Position numbers and translations under genes: made by a program. 64,000 nucleotides of DNA, taken from contig CM055099.1 in the NCBI GenBank assembly GCA_029204225.1, positions 58,539,982-58,603,981 of the forward strand, in the 5' to 3' direction. Positions 47,581 through 59,413 of the stretch are shown piece by piece. The DNA comes from Diphasiastrum complanatum. Taxonomy: Eukaryota > Streptophyta > Lycopodiopsida > Lycopodiales > Lycopodiaceae. The notes beneath the pieces are model-generated. The model was given only the letters and a program-made list of their open reading frames with translations. It made no database searches and was not told where the DNA came from. Within the stretch, counting starts at the first letter, position 1, and every line of letters starts with the position of its first letter.

Positions 47581-50577
47581 GTGATGAAAAGAACGGCGAA
47601 AGGGAAAAGGTCAAAGTGCTTTCTTTGCATCTGTCGAGAAGTCCCAGAAGGGAAAAGCGTGCGACAAGAAAACTTGCCAAAAGAAGTGGCAGATCTGTTA
47701 GAAGAATTTAGCGATGTGTTCCCGGAGGAACTCCCAGCTAAGCTACCTCCTCGAAGACCAGTGGACCATAAAATTGAGTTGGTACCAGGAACAGAGCCAA
47801 CTTCACGAGCACCCTACAGAATGTCACAAGAAGAGTTGGCGGAACTGAAACGACAACTTGGTGAATTGATAGACAAAGGTTTTATTAGACCTAGCGCTTC
47901 ACCTTTTGGAGCCCCAGTGTTGTTCGTGGAAAAGGCAGACAAAACTCTTCGAATGTGTGTGGATTATCGCATGCTTAACAAGAGTACCATCAAGAACAAG
48001 TACCCCATGCCTAGAATTGATGACCTATTCGACCAACTCAAACATGCCAAATACTTTAGCCGAATAGATCTCAGATCTGGATATCATCAAATTCGAATAG
48101 CTAAAGGTGATGAGCACAAAACGGCGTTTCGAACGCGGTACGGAAGTCACGAGTTCTTAGTGATGCCATTCGGTCTAACAAACGCACCAGCCACTTTTTG
48201 CACGTTGATGAACAATATATTTCAAGACTGCCTGGATGAATTTGTCATTGTGTACATTGATGACATATTAGTATTTAGCCGGAACCTTAAAGATCACATT
48301 CAACATTTAAGGACAGTTCTCCAACGACTGAGGAGAAACTGCTTGTTCGCGAAAAGAGAGAAATGTGAGTTTGTGGTGGAGGAAGTTGACTTCCTTGGAC
48401 ATGTTATAGGCCACGGACGGATTCGAATGGATCCTAAGAAGATCAAGGCTATCTTGGATTGGCTAGCACCTAAAACTGTTCATGGCATCAAATCCTTTGT
48501 GGGCTTATGTAACTTTTACAGGAGATTCATTGAGGCATTTAGCAAAATTGTGGCACCACTGTTGGAGCAGACCAAGACTCATCTGAAGATGACATGGACA
48601 CCGGAATGTGAAGCAGCGTTCCAGGAACTAAAACGACGGATCACTCAAGAACCCATCCTTGCCTTACCGGACTTTAGCAAACCTTTTGAAATACATACAG
48701 ATGCGTCGAACTTTGCTATTGGGGCCGTGCTGATGCAAGTCGGAAAACCTGTTGCATATTTTTCAAAGAAATTGAGTGACGTAGAGCGACGATGGCCAAC
48801 TCATGAAAAAGAAATGGTCGCAGTAGTCCAAGCAGTGGAGCATTGGAGACATTATGTGGCAGGAAAACCCTTTAAGACGTTCACTGATAATGTATCACTC
48901 AAGTACTTCTCATCCCAAGGTATGCTCACGCCAAAGCAAATGCGATGGCAAAACTTTCTCTCAAAATTCAATATAGACATTTTACACACGGCGGGAAAGA
49001 ACAATGTGGTGGCGGACGCACTAAGTAGACAAGAACACTTGATGGCAACAGTGACAACTCAGGTGACTGACCTACTCCAAGAAATCAGAGAGAATTATGG
49101 TGTGGATGCGTTGGCGAAGGACTTAATGATCGAATTCCAACTGGGAAAGCCTCATAAACATTTCACTTGGAAAGATCAAATGGTTGTTTATAAACAACGC
49201 AGAGTATATGTCCCAGACAACATCAACCTGAGGAAGAAAGTCTTGCGAGAACATCATGACGTACTAGCCGCCGGGCATCCAGGGGTGAATCGCATGTATG
49301 AACTTCTCAAAAGAGGCTTCTATTGGCCAAGTATGTGGGCAGACGTTGAATCTTATGTACAAACATGCCCGACATGTCAACAAGTGAAGGTGGAACCGCT
49401 AGCTCCGGCTGGACTACTCCAACCATTACCGGTACCAGCATACCCATGGGATTCGGTGAGCATGGATTTTATTGTTCAACTACCACGGTGCCAAGGATTC
49501 GACTCAATTTATGTGGTGGTTGACCGCTTTTCAAAGCAAGTTCATCTAGTACCAACTAAAAGTTCAGTGACAGCTGAAGAAGTGGCAAGGTTATTTTTCA
49601 AATGTGTTTTCAAATACCACGGCCTGCCTAGAACGATTATTTCTGACCGAGACACCAAGTTCGTCGGAAAGTTTTGGACTTGTCTATTTCGCCTCGTGGG
49701 AACCGGATTGAATTTCAGTACTACATATCATCCTCAGACAGATGGGCAAACGGAACGAGTCAATCGACAGATTGAACAATATTTACGAAATTATGTCGCT
49801 TGGGACCAATCCGATTGGGTCAACTACTTGGATATTCTCGAGTTTGCACATAACAACCAAGTGAACAGATCTACTGGAAGGGCACCCTTCGAGATAAGCA
49901 ATGGTCGGCTACCGATTGTTCCAAGCTCTTTTCTTACAGGCGTGCAGGAAACACCAGTACCCACTGTGGAGGAATTCATCAATGAGTGGCACACAAAGTT
50001 GACCGAGGTGAAGGCGTTTTTAGAGCAGTCACAAAGGAGTATGGCAGCTGACGTAAACCCACATCGACGAGAACTGGAATTTGAGGAAGGTGATCAAGTA
50101 TGGCTGAACACAAAGAACATTGCGCTACCAAAAGGTTTTTCTCATAAGTTTGCTCGACCTTATGCGGGACCATATTATGTCACCAAGAAGATCAACCCAG
50201 TGGCTTATCGATTAGCATTGCCATCCAGCTTGGATATACACAATGTATTTCATATCTCATTACTCAAACGGTACAAACCAGATGAGCGATTTGATCGGCA
50301 ACACGAACTCCGTCACCCACCAACGACACTTGATGATACGAAGAGGCAGCTTGTACCAGAACAAATATTGACACATAGAAAGCGAACTGGCGTTCAACGT
50401 GAATATCTAGTGAAGTGGCTACGGGCTCCACTTATTGAGGCTTCTTGGGAGTACGAAGACAAACTTAAGGAGGGAGCCCCTGAAGTACTAGCAGATTATC
50501 TGCAGAAGAACCAACGCAATAGCCGTTTTCCCAGATCGGCACACAAAGCACTACCTGGCGGCATGCCTCTTACATAA
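47581..50577 (+). CDS. B1 Pol polyprotein: RT, RNase H, integrase, chromodomain
   Basis: A 998-codon open frame. RT spans about residues 60-300, with [20 protein letters not shown], the [10 protein letters not shown] block and YIDD at about 225. RNase H follows (HTDAS near 372, [13 protein letters not shown]). The integrase zinc domain ([11 protein letters not shown] through CPTCQQ) lies near 560-600. The integrase core has D (SMDFIV, about 627), D (ISDRDTKF, about 688) and E (TDGQTERVN, about 724), spaced as DD35E. A chromodomain near the end reads [20 protein letters not shown], placing the element among chromoviruses. The ATG used is arbitrary: the protease is deleted and B2 reads through this position. 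Pol looks intact for these enzymes. Confidence 0.93.
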   Translation: MMKRTAKGKRSKCFLCICREVPEGKSVRQENLPKEVADLLEEFSDVFPEELPAKLPPRRPVDHKIELVPGTEPTSRAPYRMSQEELAELKRQLGELIDKGFIRPSASPFGAPVLFVEKADKTLRMCVDYRMLNKSTIKNKYPMPRIDDLFDQLKHAKYFSRIDLRSGYHQIRIAKGDEHKTAFRTRYGSHEFLVMPFGLTNAPATFCTLMNNIFQDCLDEFVIVYIDDILVFSRNLKDHIQHLRTVLQRLRRNCLFAKREKCEFVVEEVDFLGHVIGHGRIRMDPKKIKAILDWLAPKTVHGIKSFVGLCNFYRRFIEAFSKIVAPLLEQTKTHLKMTWTPECEAAFQELKRRITQEPILALPDFSKPFEIHTDASNFAIGAVLMQVGKPVAYFSKKLSDVERRWPTHEKEMVAVVQAVEHWRHYVAGKPFKTFTDNVSLKYFSSQGMLTPKQMRWQNFLSKFNIDILHTAGKNNVVADALSRQEHLMATVTTQVTDLLQEIRENYGVDALAKDLMIEFQLGKPHKHFTWKDQMVVYKQRRVYVPDNINLRKKVLREHHDVLAAGHPGVNRMYELLKRGFYWPSMWADVESYVQTCPTCQQVKVEPLAPAGLLQPLPVPAYPWDSVSMDFIVQLPRCQGFDSIYVVVDRFSKQVHLVPTKSSVTAEEVARLFFKCVFKYHGLPRTIISDRDTKFVGKFWTCLFRLVGTGLNFSTTYHPQTDGQTERVNRQIEQYLRNYVAWDQSDWVNYLDILEFAHNNQVNRSTGRAPFEISNGRLPIVPSSFLTGVQETPVPTVEEFINEWHTKLTEVKAFLEQSQRSMAADVNPHRRELEFEEGDQVWLNTKNIALPKGFSHKFARPYAGPYYVTKKINPVAYRLALPSSLDIHNVFHISLLKRYKPDERFDRQHELRHPPTTLDDTKRQLVPEQILTHRKRTGVQREYLVKWLRAPLIEASWEYEDKLKEGAPEVLADYLQKNQRNSRFPRSAHKALPGGMPLT

Positions 50578-50818
50578 ACATTCATGGCCATTCTGAAGTT
50601 CAAGGAACTTTCCGGTATTTTTCTTAAGTTTGCCAATAAATCACTTGCAGCTTTACACAGGTTTTACGTAAGTGAACTTTATCTACACTTTTCCTGTGCT
50701 ACTGCCAATGTATTTTGTAATTCAAAGTTGCTAAGGCCGGTGAATTAAGCCCGTGCCATACGTCCTAGGTCTAGTTTGGCCCTGATGAGGACATCAGCTT
50801 TTTCAAACGAGGGGAGGA
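50578..50818 (+). other. B1 3' untranslated internal tail and polypurine tract
   Basis: A short non-coding tail with TTACACAGGTTTTACGTAAG and CCTGATGAGGACATCAGC, shared with C and, in part, with A. The tract AAACGAGGGGAGGA (50805-50818) abuts the LTR. Confidence 0.88.
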
Positions 50819-51736
50819 TGTTGTAAAGCTGACTCAGGTGCACCCAACGTGCCCTGTAAGACTCTAAGGGGTGACACTCCCTAAAGTCCCAGAGCAAGTT
50901 AGAACGTCAAGGACTGAGCCTCCGACCTGTGGTGAGCCAGTCAAGTAGTCACAAGTCATGAGCTAGCTCTGGAGCTCGAGTCATGGCCTAGTCAGGAAGC
51001 AAGTTGATTCTGCCACCGGAACGGCTCCCGGGACCCATGTCCGGGAGCCAGACTGATTCTGCCAGGCTTGCCAGGCTTAATCAGCAAAATAAAAACTAAG
51101 TCCCAAAAAGCGTGCTTTACCAGAAAGCACTATGTTTCAGAACAGAGGGGGTGCGCCGAATCACAGCAGAACTATAGGGGGAGTCCGGCAGACAGAAACT
51201 TGGGCAGCTCAACCAGCGCCAGGAATCCAGTCGCCAGGTCTCAGCTCCCTCTACCAGCACGAGCCAGGCACAATGCCCAGCACGTGTTGGTGGCCCCGAG
51301 ACCAGTCAGTCTATGTATGAATGTAACCTCTTCCAAATCTAATAAAGTTGATCCTTGGGGATGATTACCATTTCGGTTTCGCCTCCGGGACTGGTCCAAG
51401 TGGAAGGACCCTTACTACAACCTTTTTGCGTCGCTGGCGCCTAAGGGTCCCTGTCATCGACATGGGGCTTGCCGCTATGCCAATTGGTCAGTTTGGCGAC
51501 CACTATGCCTTGGGTTTCATGTGTGGCTTGTCTTTGCCTTTGGTTACCTTTTGGGAACGGATTCTGAGTTGGCTTTCGGGTTGGTTGGGATTCCAGTTTT
51601 CTTAAGTTTGAATGGTTAAGCTTGTTACGATTCTGAGTTGGCTTTTACGTAAGTGCATGATGGATGAATGTTAGACTTAAGCGCGTGTTGGGAAAACCGC
51701 TCAAGTCCCAGCGCCCTTTGAGGCGCCGGCGCAACA
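50819..51736 (+). repeat. B1 3' LTR
   Basis: 918 bp, TGTTGTAAAGCTGACTCAGG to CGGCGCAACA. It is almost identical to the B2 LTR, which suggests recent activity of the family. Confidence 0.94.
51341..51346 (+). promoter_or_regulatory. Polyadenylation signal in B LTR
   Basis: AATAAA in TCTAATAAAGTTGATCC. The same site is kept in C and in family A, so it probably marks the R region. Confidence 0.6.
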
Positions 51737-52389
51737 CTCTGTCTGAATCTATTGAGGTACTCTCGCAATGACCCTTTCTGTTTGAGCCCCGATAATTCTG
51801 TCCTCAATCTCATGTGTGAATCCTTCGGTATGAACTCCTCTCGTAACGCGGCTTTGAATGCGTCCCATGTTTGAAAATGCATTCCTGCCATCCGGTACCA
51901 ATTTGTAGTGTAGCCCTCAAAATATGCTAATGCCAAGTCAGTTCTTTCTTCCTCAGGAGTGTTCATCAGACGGAAGTAATGGTCCATGTGAAACAACCAA
52001 TATTCCACACCTCGAATGTCACGCTCTCCTTTGAAAGTAGGTGGTGCTTTCACTTTGGCAGTCTTTCTTGGGCCGTCCGTGGTTCGCGCTCGTGGTTCTC
52101 TTGGTATCTGTGGAGGAGGCGCCACTGCATTCCCCCTAGTTGCTTCCAACTCTTCAAACCTGGCTTCGAGCTGTGTTAGCTCGTCTCTCATTTCTCTAGC
52201 AAGGTTAATTTGAGTAAGATTCATGGCTCGCAAGGATGTTTGCCATTCTTTCCTTTCGGTTTCTCTATCCTTCTTCACAAGCATAGCCGTCATTGCGCTT
52301 GATAAGTATTGCCGCATCTTCACTTCAAAGAGGTCCTGTTGCGCCTCTGGCAAGGGTTCATCTCTTGGTGTAGGTTCAGAAGGGCCACC
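51737..52389 (-). pseudogene. C gag, N-terminal part
   Basis: The minus-strand frame contains a coiled-coil-like charged N-terminal part, a Pro/Arg linker and the capsid region PPTFKGERDIRGVEYWLFHM...EEERTDLALAYFEGYTTNWY, typical of Ty3/Gypsy Retrotrans_gag. It ends at RFRQS at the CTCTG duplication and continues at 46856. Its start is cut by B2 at 52390; the frame is open up to that point. Confidence 0.85.
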
Positions 52390-53307
52390 TATTGTAAAGC
52401 TGACTCAGGTGCACCCAACGTGCCCTGTAAGACTCTAAGGGGTGACACTCCCTAAAGTCCCAGAGCAAGTTAGAACGTCAAGGACTGAACCTCCGACCTG
52501 TGGTGAGCCGGTCAAGTAGTCACAAGTCATGAGCTAGCTCTGGAGCTCGAGTCATGGCCTAGTCAGGAAGCAAGTTGATTCTGCCACCGGAACGGCTCCC
52601 GGGACCCATGTTCGGGAGCCAGACTGATTCTGCCAGGCTTGCCAGGCTTAATCAGCAAAATAAAAACTAAGTCCCAAAAAGCGTGCTTTACCAGAAAGCA
52701 CTATGTTTCAAAACAGAGGGGGTGCGCCGAATCACAGCAGAACTATAGGGGGAGTCCGGCAGACAGAAACTTGGGCAGCTCAACCAGCGCCAGGAATCCA
52801 GTCGCCAGGTCTCAGCTCCCTCTACCAGCACGAGCCAGGCACAATGCCCAGCACGTGTTGGTGGCCCCGAGACCGGTCAGTCTATGTATGAATGTAACCT
52901 CTTCCAAATCTAATAAAGTTGATCCTTGGGGATGATTACCATTTCGGTTTCGCCTCCGGGACTGGTCCAAGTGGAAGGACCCTTACTACAACCTTTTTGC
53001 GTCGCTGGCGCCTAAGGGTCCCTGTCATCGACATGGGGCTTGCCGCTATGCCAATTGGTCAGTTTGGCGACCACTATGCCTTGGGTTTCATGTGTGGCTT
53101 GTCTTTGCCTTTGGTTACCTTTTGGGGACGGATTCTGAGTTGGCTTTCGGGTTGGTTGGGATTCCAGTTTTCTTAAGTCTGAATGGTTAAGCTTGTTACG
53201 ATTCTGAGTTGGCTTTTACGTAAGTGCATGATGGATGAATGTTAGACTTAAGCGCGTGTTGGGGAAACCGCTCAAGTCCCAGCGCCCTTTGAGGCGCCGG
53301 CGCAACA
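52390..53307 (+). repeat. B2 5' LTR
   Basis: 918 bp, ending CGGCGCAACA, then TG and the PBS. Confidence 0.93.
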
Positions 53308-53309
53308 TG

Positions 53310-53322
53310 TGGTATCAGAGCC
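53310..53322 (+). promoter_or_regulatory. B2 primer binding site (tRNA-iMet)
   Basis: TGGTATCAGAGCC, two bases after the LTR, as in family A. Confidence 0.94.
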
Positions 53323-53398
53323 GACTAGCCGGTCAGCTACGCAAGTCTCACAGGGATGGCCACGTTTTTGGGATTTGTCAGGACAACCGTTGCGCAAG

Positions 53399-53786
53399 GT
53401 GCTGCCCACAGTGTAAGCACGGGTGCGTCCACGGTCGGGGTGGTCGGCAGAACGGGGGACTTGATGAGTCAAAGTGCTGCCCTCGAGGTGTAAGCACGGT
53501 CAGTTCTCGCGGTTCGGGCCTGGCGCTGTCTGCACGTAGGACGGATGAGGCAAAGTGCTGCCTAGGTAGGTGAAAGCACGGTCTGTACCTTGTGGGGTGC
53601 GGGGCGACATATTCGAACTGTACGGGTTAACCATTGATACAGAGATGCTGCTCGAATTCGGGTGTAAAGCACGGGTGGTTAGCTGCCGGTGCGGGATAGC
53701 TGCCGATCGTTTAGCTATAAGGGCTATCGACGAAAAAAAGTGGTGGGGCGTGACTGAGGCAATGTGCTGCTTAATGGTGAAAGCAC
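53399..53786 (+). promoter_or_regulatory. Leader hairpin array of B2
   Basis: Four copies of GTGCT, 12-15 bases, AGCAC at 53399-53420, 53474-53497, 53555-53579 and 53764-53786. The arms can pair. The same four occur in A4, so they are shared leader RNA elements; packaging or dimerisation is a guess. Confidence 0.6.
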
Positions 53787-54023
53787 GGATGGTTGGATGG
53801 ATGTTTCCCCGTGGGCTAATTCTGTGATAGATTTGTGTGGGCGCGGCTAGGCAAAGATCCTACGTCCGGTCTCAAGGGGAATGTGACTTGAGAGGGATCC
53901 TCTGTTTAGCTTTGGTTGGTATGTTCGTTTGTGGTGTGCTTGCCTGGACCTGAATTATCCCTGACTACTTCTTTTGATCCAGGTGATCTGATCTAGTTGG
54001 GAGTGTGAGAGGAGCTTACATTT

Positions 54024-56489
54024 ATGAGTGGACGACGCACAAGTATGGAAAGGAACTTCCATGGGGCAACCCCCAAGATTGGTTCAAGATTGTTATTCTT
54101 ATCAGGAAAGATCGCGGGGAGGAAGTCAGATTTCATGATCGACTCCGGAGCTTCACATAACTATATCTCAAGGAGCGTAGTGGAACAATTCAGCTTGCCG
54201 ACCAGAAATGTTACATCTACTCTCAAGGTAGAAACAGCGAAGGGAGCACTAGATGCAGACAAAGCGACATTGAACATCCCGGTGCAGATTGGAAGATGGA
54301 AGGCTAAACTTAGCTTTGTGATTTTAGAGATGGATGCCTTTGATGTGATTTTGGGCCTCCCTTGGTTAAATGAACACTGTATCGCAGTTTTGGGTAGGAG
54401 CTCAAACTTGGTCCTCTTGGATTATAAGGGACAAATCTGCGTGACAAAAGCCCTGCCCGGAGGAAATGCTAAGGATACCGATATTGAACAAAATCTGGTT
54501 GCAGCATTAGTGATGAAAAGAATGGCGAAAGGGAAAAGGTCAAAGTGCTTTCTTTGCATCTGTCGAGAAGTCCCAGAAGGGAAAAGCGTGCGACAAGAAA
54601 ACTTGCCAAAAGAAGTGGCAGATCTGTTAGAAGAATTTAGCGATGTGTTCCCGGAGGAACTCCCAGCTAAGCTACCTCCTCGAAGACCAGTGGACCATAA
54701 AATTGAGTTGGTACCAGGAACAGAGCCAACTTCACGAGCACCCTACAGAATGTCACAAGAAGAGTTGGCGGAACTGAAACGACAACTTGGTGAATTGATA
54801 GACAAAGGTTTTATTAGACCTAGCGCTTCACCTTTTGGAGCCCCAGTGTTGTTCGTGGAAAAGGCAGACAAAACTCTTCGAATGTGTGTGGATTATCGCA
54901 TGCTTAACAAGAGTACCATCAAGAACAAGTACCCCATGCCTAGAATTGATGACCTATTCGACCAACTCAAACATGCCAAATACTTTAGCCGAATAGATCT
55001 CAGATCTGGATATCATCAAATTCGAATAGCTAAAGGTGATGAGCACAAAACGGCGTTTCGAACGCGGTACGGAAGTCACGAGTTCCTAGTGATGCCATTC
55101 GGTCTAACAAACGCACCAGCCACTTTTTGCACGTTGATGAACAATATATTTCAAGACTGCCTGGATGAATTTGTCATTGTGTACATTGATGACATATTAG
55201 TATTTAGCCGGAACCTTAAAGATCACATTCAACATTTAAGGACAGTTCTCCAACGACTGAGGAGAAACTGCTTGTTCGCGAAAAGAGAGAAATGTGAGTT
55301 TGTGGTGGAGGAAGTTGACTTCCTTGGACATGTTATAGGCCACGGACGGATTCGAATGGATCCTAAGAAGATCAAGGCTATCTTGGATTGGCTAGCACCT
55401 GAAACTGTTCATGGCATCAAATCCTTTGTGGGCTTATGTAACTTTTACAGGAGATTCATTGAGGCATTTAGCAAAATTGTGGCACCACTGTTGGAGCAGA
55501 CCAAGACTCATCTGAAGATGACATGGACACCGGAATGTGAAGCAGCGTTCCAGGAACTAAAACGACGGATCACTCAAGAACCCATCCTTGCCTTACCGGA
55601 CTTTAGCAAACCTTTTGAAATACATACAGATGCGTCGAACTTTGCTATTGGGGCCGTGCTGATGCAAGACGGAAAACCTGTTGCATATTTTTCAAAGAAA
55701 TTGAGTGACGTAGAGCGACGATGGCCAACTCATGAAAAAGAAATGGTCGCAGTAGTCCAAGCAGTGGAGCATTGGAGACATTATGTGGCAGGAAAACCCT
55801 TTAAGGCGTTCACTGATAATGTATCACTCAAGTACTTCTCATCCCAAGGTATGCTCACGCCAAAGCAAATGCGATGGCAAAACTTTCTCTCAAAATTCAA
55901 TATAGACATTTTACACACGGCGGGAAAGAACAATGTGGTGGCGGACGCACTAAGTAGACAAGAACACTTGATGGCAACAGTGACAACTCAGGTGACTGAC
56001 CTACTCCAAGAAATCAGAGAGAATTATGGTGTGGATGCGTTGGCGAAGGACTTAATGATCGAATTCCAGCTGGGAAAGCCTCATAAACATTTCACTTGGA
56101 AAGATCAAATGGTTGTTTATAAACAACGCAGAGTATATGTCCCAGACAGCATCAACCTGAGGAAGAAAGTCTTGCGAGAACATCATGACGTACTAGCCGC
56201 CGGGCATCCAGGGGTGAATCGCATGTATGAACTTCTCAAAAGAGGCTTCTATTGGCCAAGTATGTGGGCAGACGTTGAATCTTATGTGCAAACATGCCCG
56301 ACATGTCAACAAGTGAAGGTGGAACCGCTAGCTCCGGCTGGACTACTCCAACCATTACCGGTACCAGCATACCCATGGGATTCGGTGAGCATGGATTTTA
56401 TTGTTCAACTACCACGGTGCCAAGGATTCGACTCAATTTATGTGGTGGTTGACCGCTTTTCAAAGCAAGTTCCAAGTTCCTATGGCTGA
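54024..56489 (+). CDS. B2 polyprotein: protease, RT, RNase H, integrase (truncated)
   Basis: An 821-codon open frame, of which about 815 codons are element sequence; the last few are read from A LTR. The protease active site [14 protein letters not shown] is near residue 40 and [10 protein letters not shown] near 112. RT has YIDD near residue 387; RNase H has HTDAS near 535 and LMQDGK where B1 has LMQVGK. The integrase zinc domain and first core Asp are present, then the frame is cut at SKQV. The ATG at 54024 is the first in frame after the leader; [12 protein letters not shown] stands where gag would end in C, so no capsid or zinc knuckle is encoded. Confidence 0.92.
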   Translation: MSGRRTSMERNFHGATPKIGSRLLFLSGKIAGRKSDFMIDSGASHNYISRSVVEQFSLPTRNVTSTLKVETAKGALDADKATLNIPVQIGRWKAKLSFVILEMDAFDVILGLPWLNEHCIAVLGRSSNLVLLDYKGQICVTKALPGGNAKDTDIEQNLVAALVMKRMAKGKRSKCFLCICREVPEGKSVRQENLPKEVADLLEEFSDVFPEELPAKLPPRRPVDHKIELVPGTEPTSRAPYRMSQEELAELKRQLGELIDKGFIRPSASPFGAPVLFVEKADKTLRMCVDYRMLNKSTIKNKYPMPRIDDLFDQLKHAKYFSRIDLRSGYHQIRIAKGDEHKTAFRTRYGSHEFLVMPFGLTNAPATFCTLMNNIFQDCLDEFVIVYIDDILVFSRNLKDHIQHLRTVLQRLRRNCLFAKREKCEFVVEEVDFLGHVIGHGRIRMDPKKIKAILDWLAPETVHGIKSFVGLCNFYRRFIEAFSKIVAPLLEQTKTHLKMTWTPECEAAFQELKRRITQEPILALPDFSKPFEIHTDASNFAIGAVLMQDGKPVAYFSKKLSDVERRWPTHEKEMVAVVQAVEHWRHYVAGKPFKAFTDNVSLKYFSSQGMLTPKQMRWQNFLSKFNIDILHTAGKNNVVADALSRQEHLMATVTTQVTDLLQEIRENYGVDALAKDLMIEFQLGKPHKHFTWKDQMVVYKQRRVYVPDSINLRKKVLREHHDVLAAGHPGVNRMYELLKRGFYWPSMWADVESYVQTCPTCQQVKVEPLAPAGLLQPLPVPAYPWDSVSMDFIVQLPRCQGFDSIYVVVDRFSKQVPSSYG

Positions 56490-57572
56490 AAATCTTTGAT
56501 CGGTTCTAGCGAAGTCCAGAGAGCTCAGATCGATGTGCAATCACCTCACACGATCTAGGCATGATTAAAGGAAGCCTGGGGATCAATAAAATCTAGAGAG
56601 AGAAAATGACATTCTAGAAAGAGAAAATCCTAGAGAGAGAAAAACGTGCTTTACCAGCTTGGGTAGAGTGCTTGGTATGAGGGGGGGTGCCGAATCACAC
56701 CAATACTATAGGGGAGTGCGGGTTGCGACTCAGGGCGAGCTCCAACCAAGTCTCAGCCTCCCTTGCTGGAATGTTGTCATGGCTCTCGCCTTGGCATGCT
56801 AGCGCCCCGGAGACTAGGGTCGGTCACACACTTGAAATGTAACCTTCTCAGATTTATCAATAAAGTGGGATTTTCCTCAAACTGACTCTGATTACCTTCT
56901 GGGTTTCAGTGTTCGGTAAAAGTGCCAGTTGTAAGGCCGCTTTCAAAATTTTTAACTTGGCACATAGCTGAGGGTCGTATCCCGGGACGCCAGCGGTATG
57001 CCGTCGGGACCATTCGGTCCGTGGCGCCAGCGGTATGCTGTCGGGACCATTTGGTCCAGGAACTGGTTGTTTCCATATCTGTCGCGGCTTGTGGTTCTGA
57101 GTGTTCCTTGCATGAACGTGAATGGGTTAAGCTCTTGGGGAACGGGCTCTAACCTGTCGGCTGAGTTGGATGGCTTGCTTTGGTGGATGTTACCTGTTTA
57201 TGGCTGTCCAGTCTGGCGTGGCGCCAGGTTGGCTTCCAGCGCTCGTGACGAAGCTTTCAGTTGGTTAAGTCTGATGTAAGTCAGACCGCTTGCTTGGAAT
57301 GGATGTTACTCGTTTGTAACGAAGCTTCGAGTTGGTTAAGTTTGATGTATGTCGGGCGGCTTGCTTGGAGGGAAGTCACCCACGTCGGGACCCCCGATCT
57401 GGCATGGCGCCAGGTTGGATCTCAATGTTGGTTTTCGGAACTTCAAGTTGGTTAAGTCTGATCGTTGTTGGCGAGTTGGCTGCTTGTATGTCAAGTGGGT
57501 TTGGATGGCAAGAGTTGAAGGCTGGGAAGCTAAGTCGTGGTTCCCGGCTCCCTTTGGGATGCCTGCGCTACA
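56469..57572 (+). repeat. Family-A LTR lacking its first part
   Basis: Begins at CCAAGTTCCTATGGCTG, missing about 130 bases including the GGCGCC block, and ends at GCGCTACA. CAAGTTC occurs on both sides of the junction with B2, so the joint used short homology. Confidence 0.9.
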
Positions 57573-57670
57573 CCAGAGGTATGCCGTCGGGACCATTCGG
57601 TCCGTGGCGCCAACGGTATGCTGTCGGGACCATTTGGCATGCTAGCGCCCCGGAGACTAGGGTCGGTCAC
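57573..57670 (+). repeat. Scrambled family-A LTR pieces
   Basis: Two short A-LTR segments are joined: 57573-57637 from the CCGTCGGGACCATTCGGTCC region and 57638-57670 from the CATGCTAGCGCCCCGG region, which lies upstream in a normal LTR. Confidence 0.8.
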
Positions 57671-58082
57671 TGTTGTAAAGCTACCTTTACAAGCTTTACT
57701 TCCGGCGCTATCGGCGCCAGCTATGTCCCCGGCGCCAGCAGCGCCCCTGCTGCTCCTGGCGCCAACGGCGCCGGCGTCGCTCCCGGCGCCACTGTGACCA
57801 GAATCCAGCCGGCGCCAAGTTCCTATGGCTGAAAATCTTTGATCGGTTCTAGCGAAGTCCAGAGAGCTCAGATCGATGTGCAATCACCTCACACGATCTA
57901 GGCATGATTAAAGGAAGCCTGGGGATCAATAAAATCTAGAGAGAGAAAATGACTTTCTAGAAAGAGAAAAATTCTAGAGAGAGAAAAACGTGCTTTACCA
58001 GCTTGGGTAGAGTGCTTGGTATGAGGGGGGTGCCGAATCACACCAATACTATAGGGGAGTGCGGGTTGCGACTCAGGGCGAG
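57671..58082 (+). repeat. Host family-A LTR, first part (split by A4)
   Basis: From TGTTGTAAAGCTACC to CAGGGCGAG. It resumes with CTCCAACCAAG after A4 and its GCGAG duplication. Confidence 0.9.
58078..58082. repeat. Target-site duplication of A4, left copy
   Basis: GCGAG, repeated at 63157-63161. Confidence 0.95.
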
Positions 58083-59323
58083 TGTTGTAAAGCTACCTTT
58101 ACAAGCTTTACTTCCGGTGCCATCGGCGCCAGTTATGTCCCCGGCGCCAGCGCCCCTGCTGCTCCCGGCGCCAACAGCGCCGGCGCCGCTCCTGGCGCCA
58201 CTGTGACCAGAATCCAGCCGGCGCCAAGTTCCTATGGCTGAAAATCTTTGATCGGTTCTAGCGAAGTCTAGAGAGCTCAGATCGATGTGCAATCACCTCA
58301 CACGATCTAGGCATGATTAAAGAAAGCCGGGGATCAATAAAATCTAGAGAGAGAAAATGACATTCTAGAAAGAGAAAATCCTAGAGAGAGAAAAACGTGC
58401 TTTACCAGCTTGGGTAGAGTGCTTGGTATGAGGGGGGGTGCCGAATCACACCAATACTATAGGGGAGTGCGGGTTGCGACTCAGGGCGAGCTCCAACCAA
58501 GTCTCAGCCTCCCTTGCTGGAATGTTCTCATGGCTCTCGCCTTGGCATGCTAGCGCCCCGGAGACTAGGGTCGGTCACACACTTGAAATGTAACCTTCTC
58601 AAATTTATCAATAAAGTGGGATTTTCCTCAAATTGACTCTGATTACCTTCTGGGTTTCAGTGTTCGGTAAAAGCGCCAGTTGTAAGGCCGCTTTCAAAAT
58701 TTTTAACTTGGCACATAGCTGAGGGTCGTATCCCGGGACGCCAACGGTATGCCGTCGGGACCATTCGGTCCGTGGCGCCAGCGGTATGCTGTCGGGACCA
58801 TTTGGTCCAAGAACTGGTTGTTTCCATATCTGTCGCGGCTTGTGGTTCTGAGTGTTCCTTGCATGAACGTGAATGGGTTAAGCTCTTGGGGAACGGGCTC
58901 TAACCTGTCGGCTGAGTTGGATGGCTTGCTTTGGTGGATGTTACCTGTTTATGGCTGTCCAGTCTGGCGTGGCGCCAGGTTGGCTTCCAGCGCTCGTGAC
59001 GAAGCTTTCAGTTGGTTAAGTCTGATGTAAGTCAGACCGCTTGCTTGGAATGGATGTTACTCGTTTGTAACGAAGCTTCGAGTTGGTTAAGTTTGATGTA
59101 TGTCGGGCGGCTTGCTTGGAGGGAAGTCACCCACGTCGGGACCCCCGATCTGGCATGGCGCCAGGTTGGATCTCAATGTTGGTTTTCGGAACTTCAAGTT
59201 GGTTAAGTCTGATCGTTGTTGGTGAGTTGGCTGCTTGTATGTCAAGTGGGTTTGGATGGCAAGAGTTGAAGGCTGGGAAGCTAAGTCGTGGTTCCCGGCT
59301 CCCTTTGGGATGCCTGCGCTACA
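58083..59323 (+). repeat. A4 5' LTR
   Basis: 1241 bp, TGTTGTAAAGCTACC to GCGCTACA. Confidence 0.95.
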
Positions 59324-59325
59324 TG

Positions 59326-59338
59326 TGGTATCAGAGCC
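59326..59338 (+). promoter_or_regulatory. A4 primer binding site (tRNA-iMet)
   Basis: TGGTATCAGAGCC, two bases after the LTR. Confidence 0.95.
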
Positions 59339-59413
59339 GACTGGCCGGTCAGCTATGTGGATCTCACGGAAATGGCCACGGTTTGGGGTTCATCAAGACA
59401 ACTGTTGTGCAAG

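Larger units (their letters stand above)
46857..51736 (+). mobile_element. B1: chromovirus LTR retrotransposon inserted in C gag
   Basis: Parts: truncated 5' LTR (46857-47557), pol (47581-50577), polypurine tract (50805-50818), 3' LTR (50819-51736). CTCTG flanks it. The 5' LTR stops at CTTTGGT and joins directly to the internal sequence equivalent to 54487 in B2, so the LTR end, PBS, leader and protease are deleted. Pol itself is uninterrupted. Confidence 0.92.
52390..56468 (+). mobile_element. B2: chromovirus element lacking gag, 3' truncated
   Basis: Parts: LTR 52390-53307, PBS 53310-53322, leader to 54023, protease-RT-RNase H-integrase from 54024. It stops inside the integrase core at about 56468, where an A LTR begins. 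The leader passes directly to a protease-starting frame with no gag between. The LTR begins TATTG instead of TGTTG, preceded by CCACC as possible target site. Insertion lies in C gag. Confidence 0.9.

Noticed and set aside
47361-47711. Frame running from B LTR into pol in B1
   Set aside because: Created by the deletion junction; the LTR part is non-coding in the other copies.
58749-59030. 93-codon frame repeated in nearly every A LTR (also near 22205, 57000 and 62582, and reversed elsewhere)
   Set aside because: Its recurrence follows from LTR identity. It has no domain, and overlapping frames on both strands are equally open.
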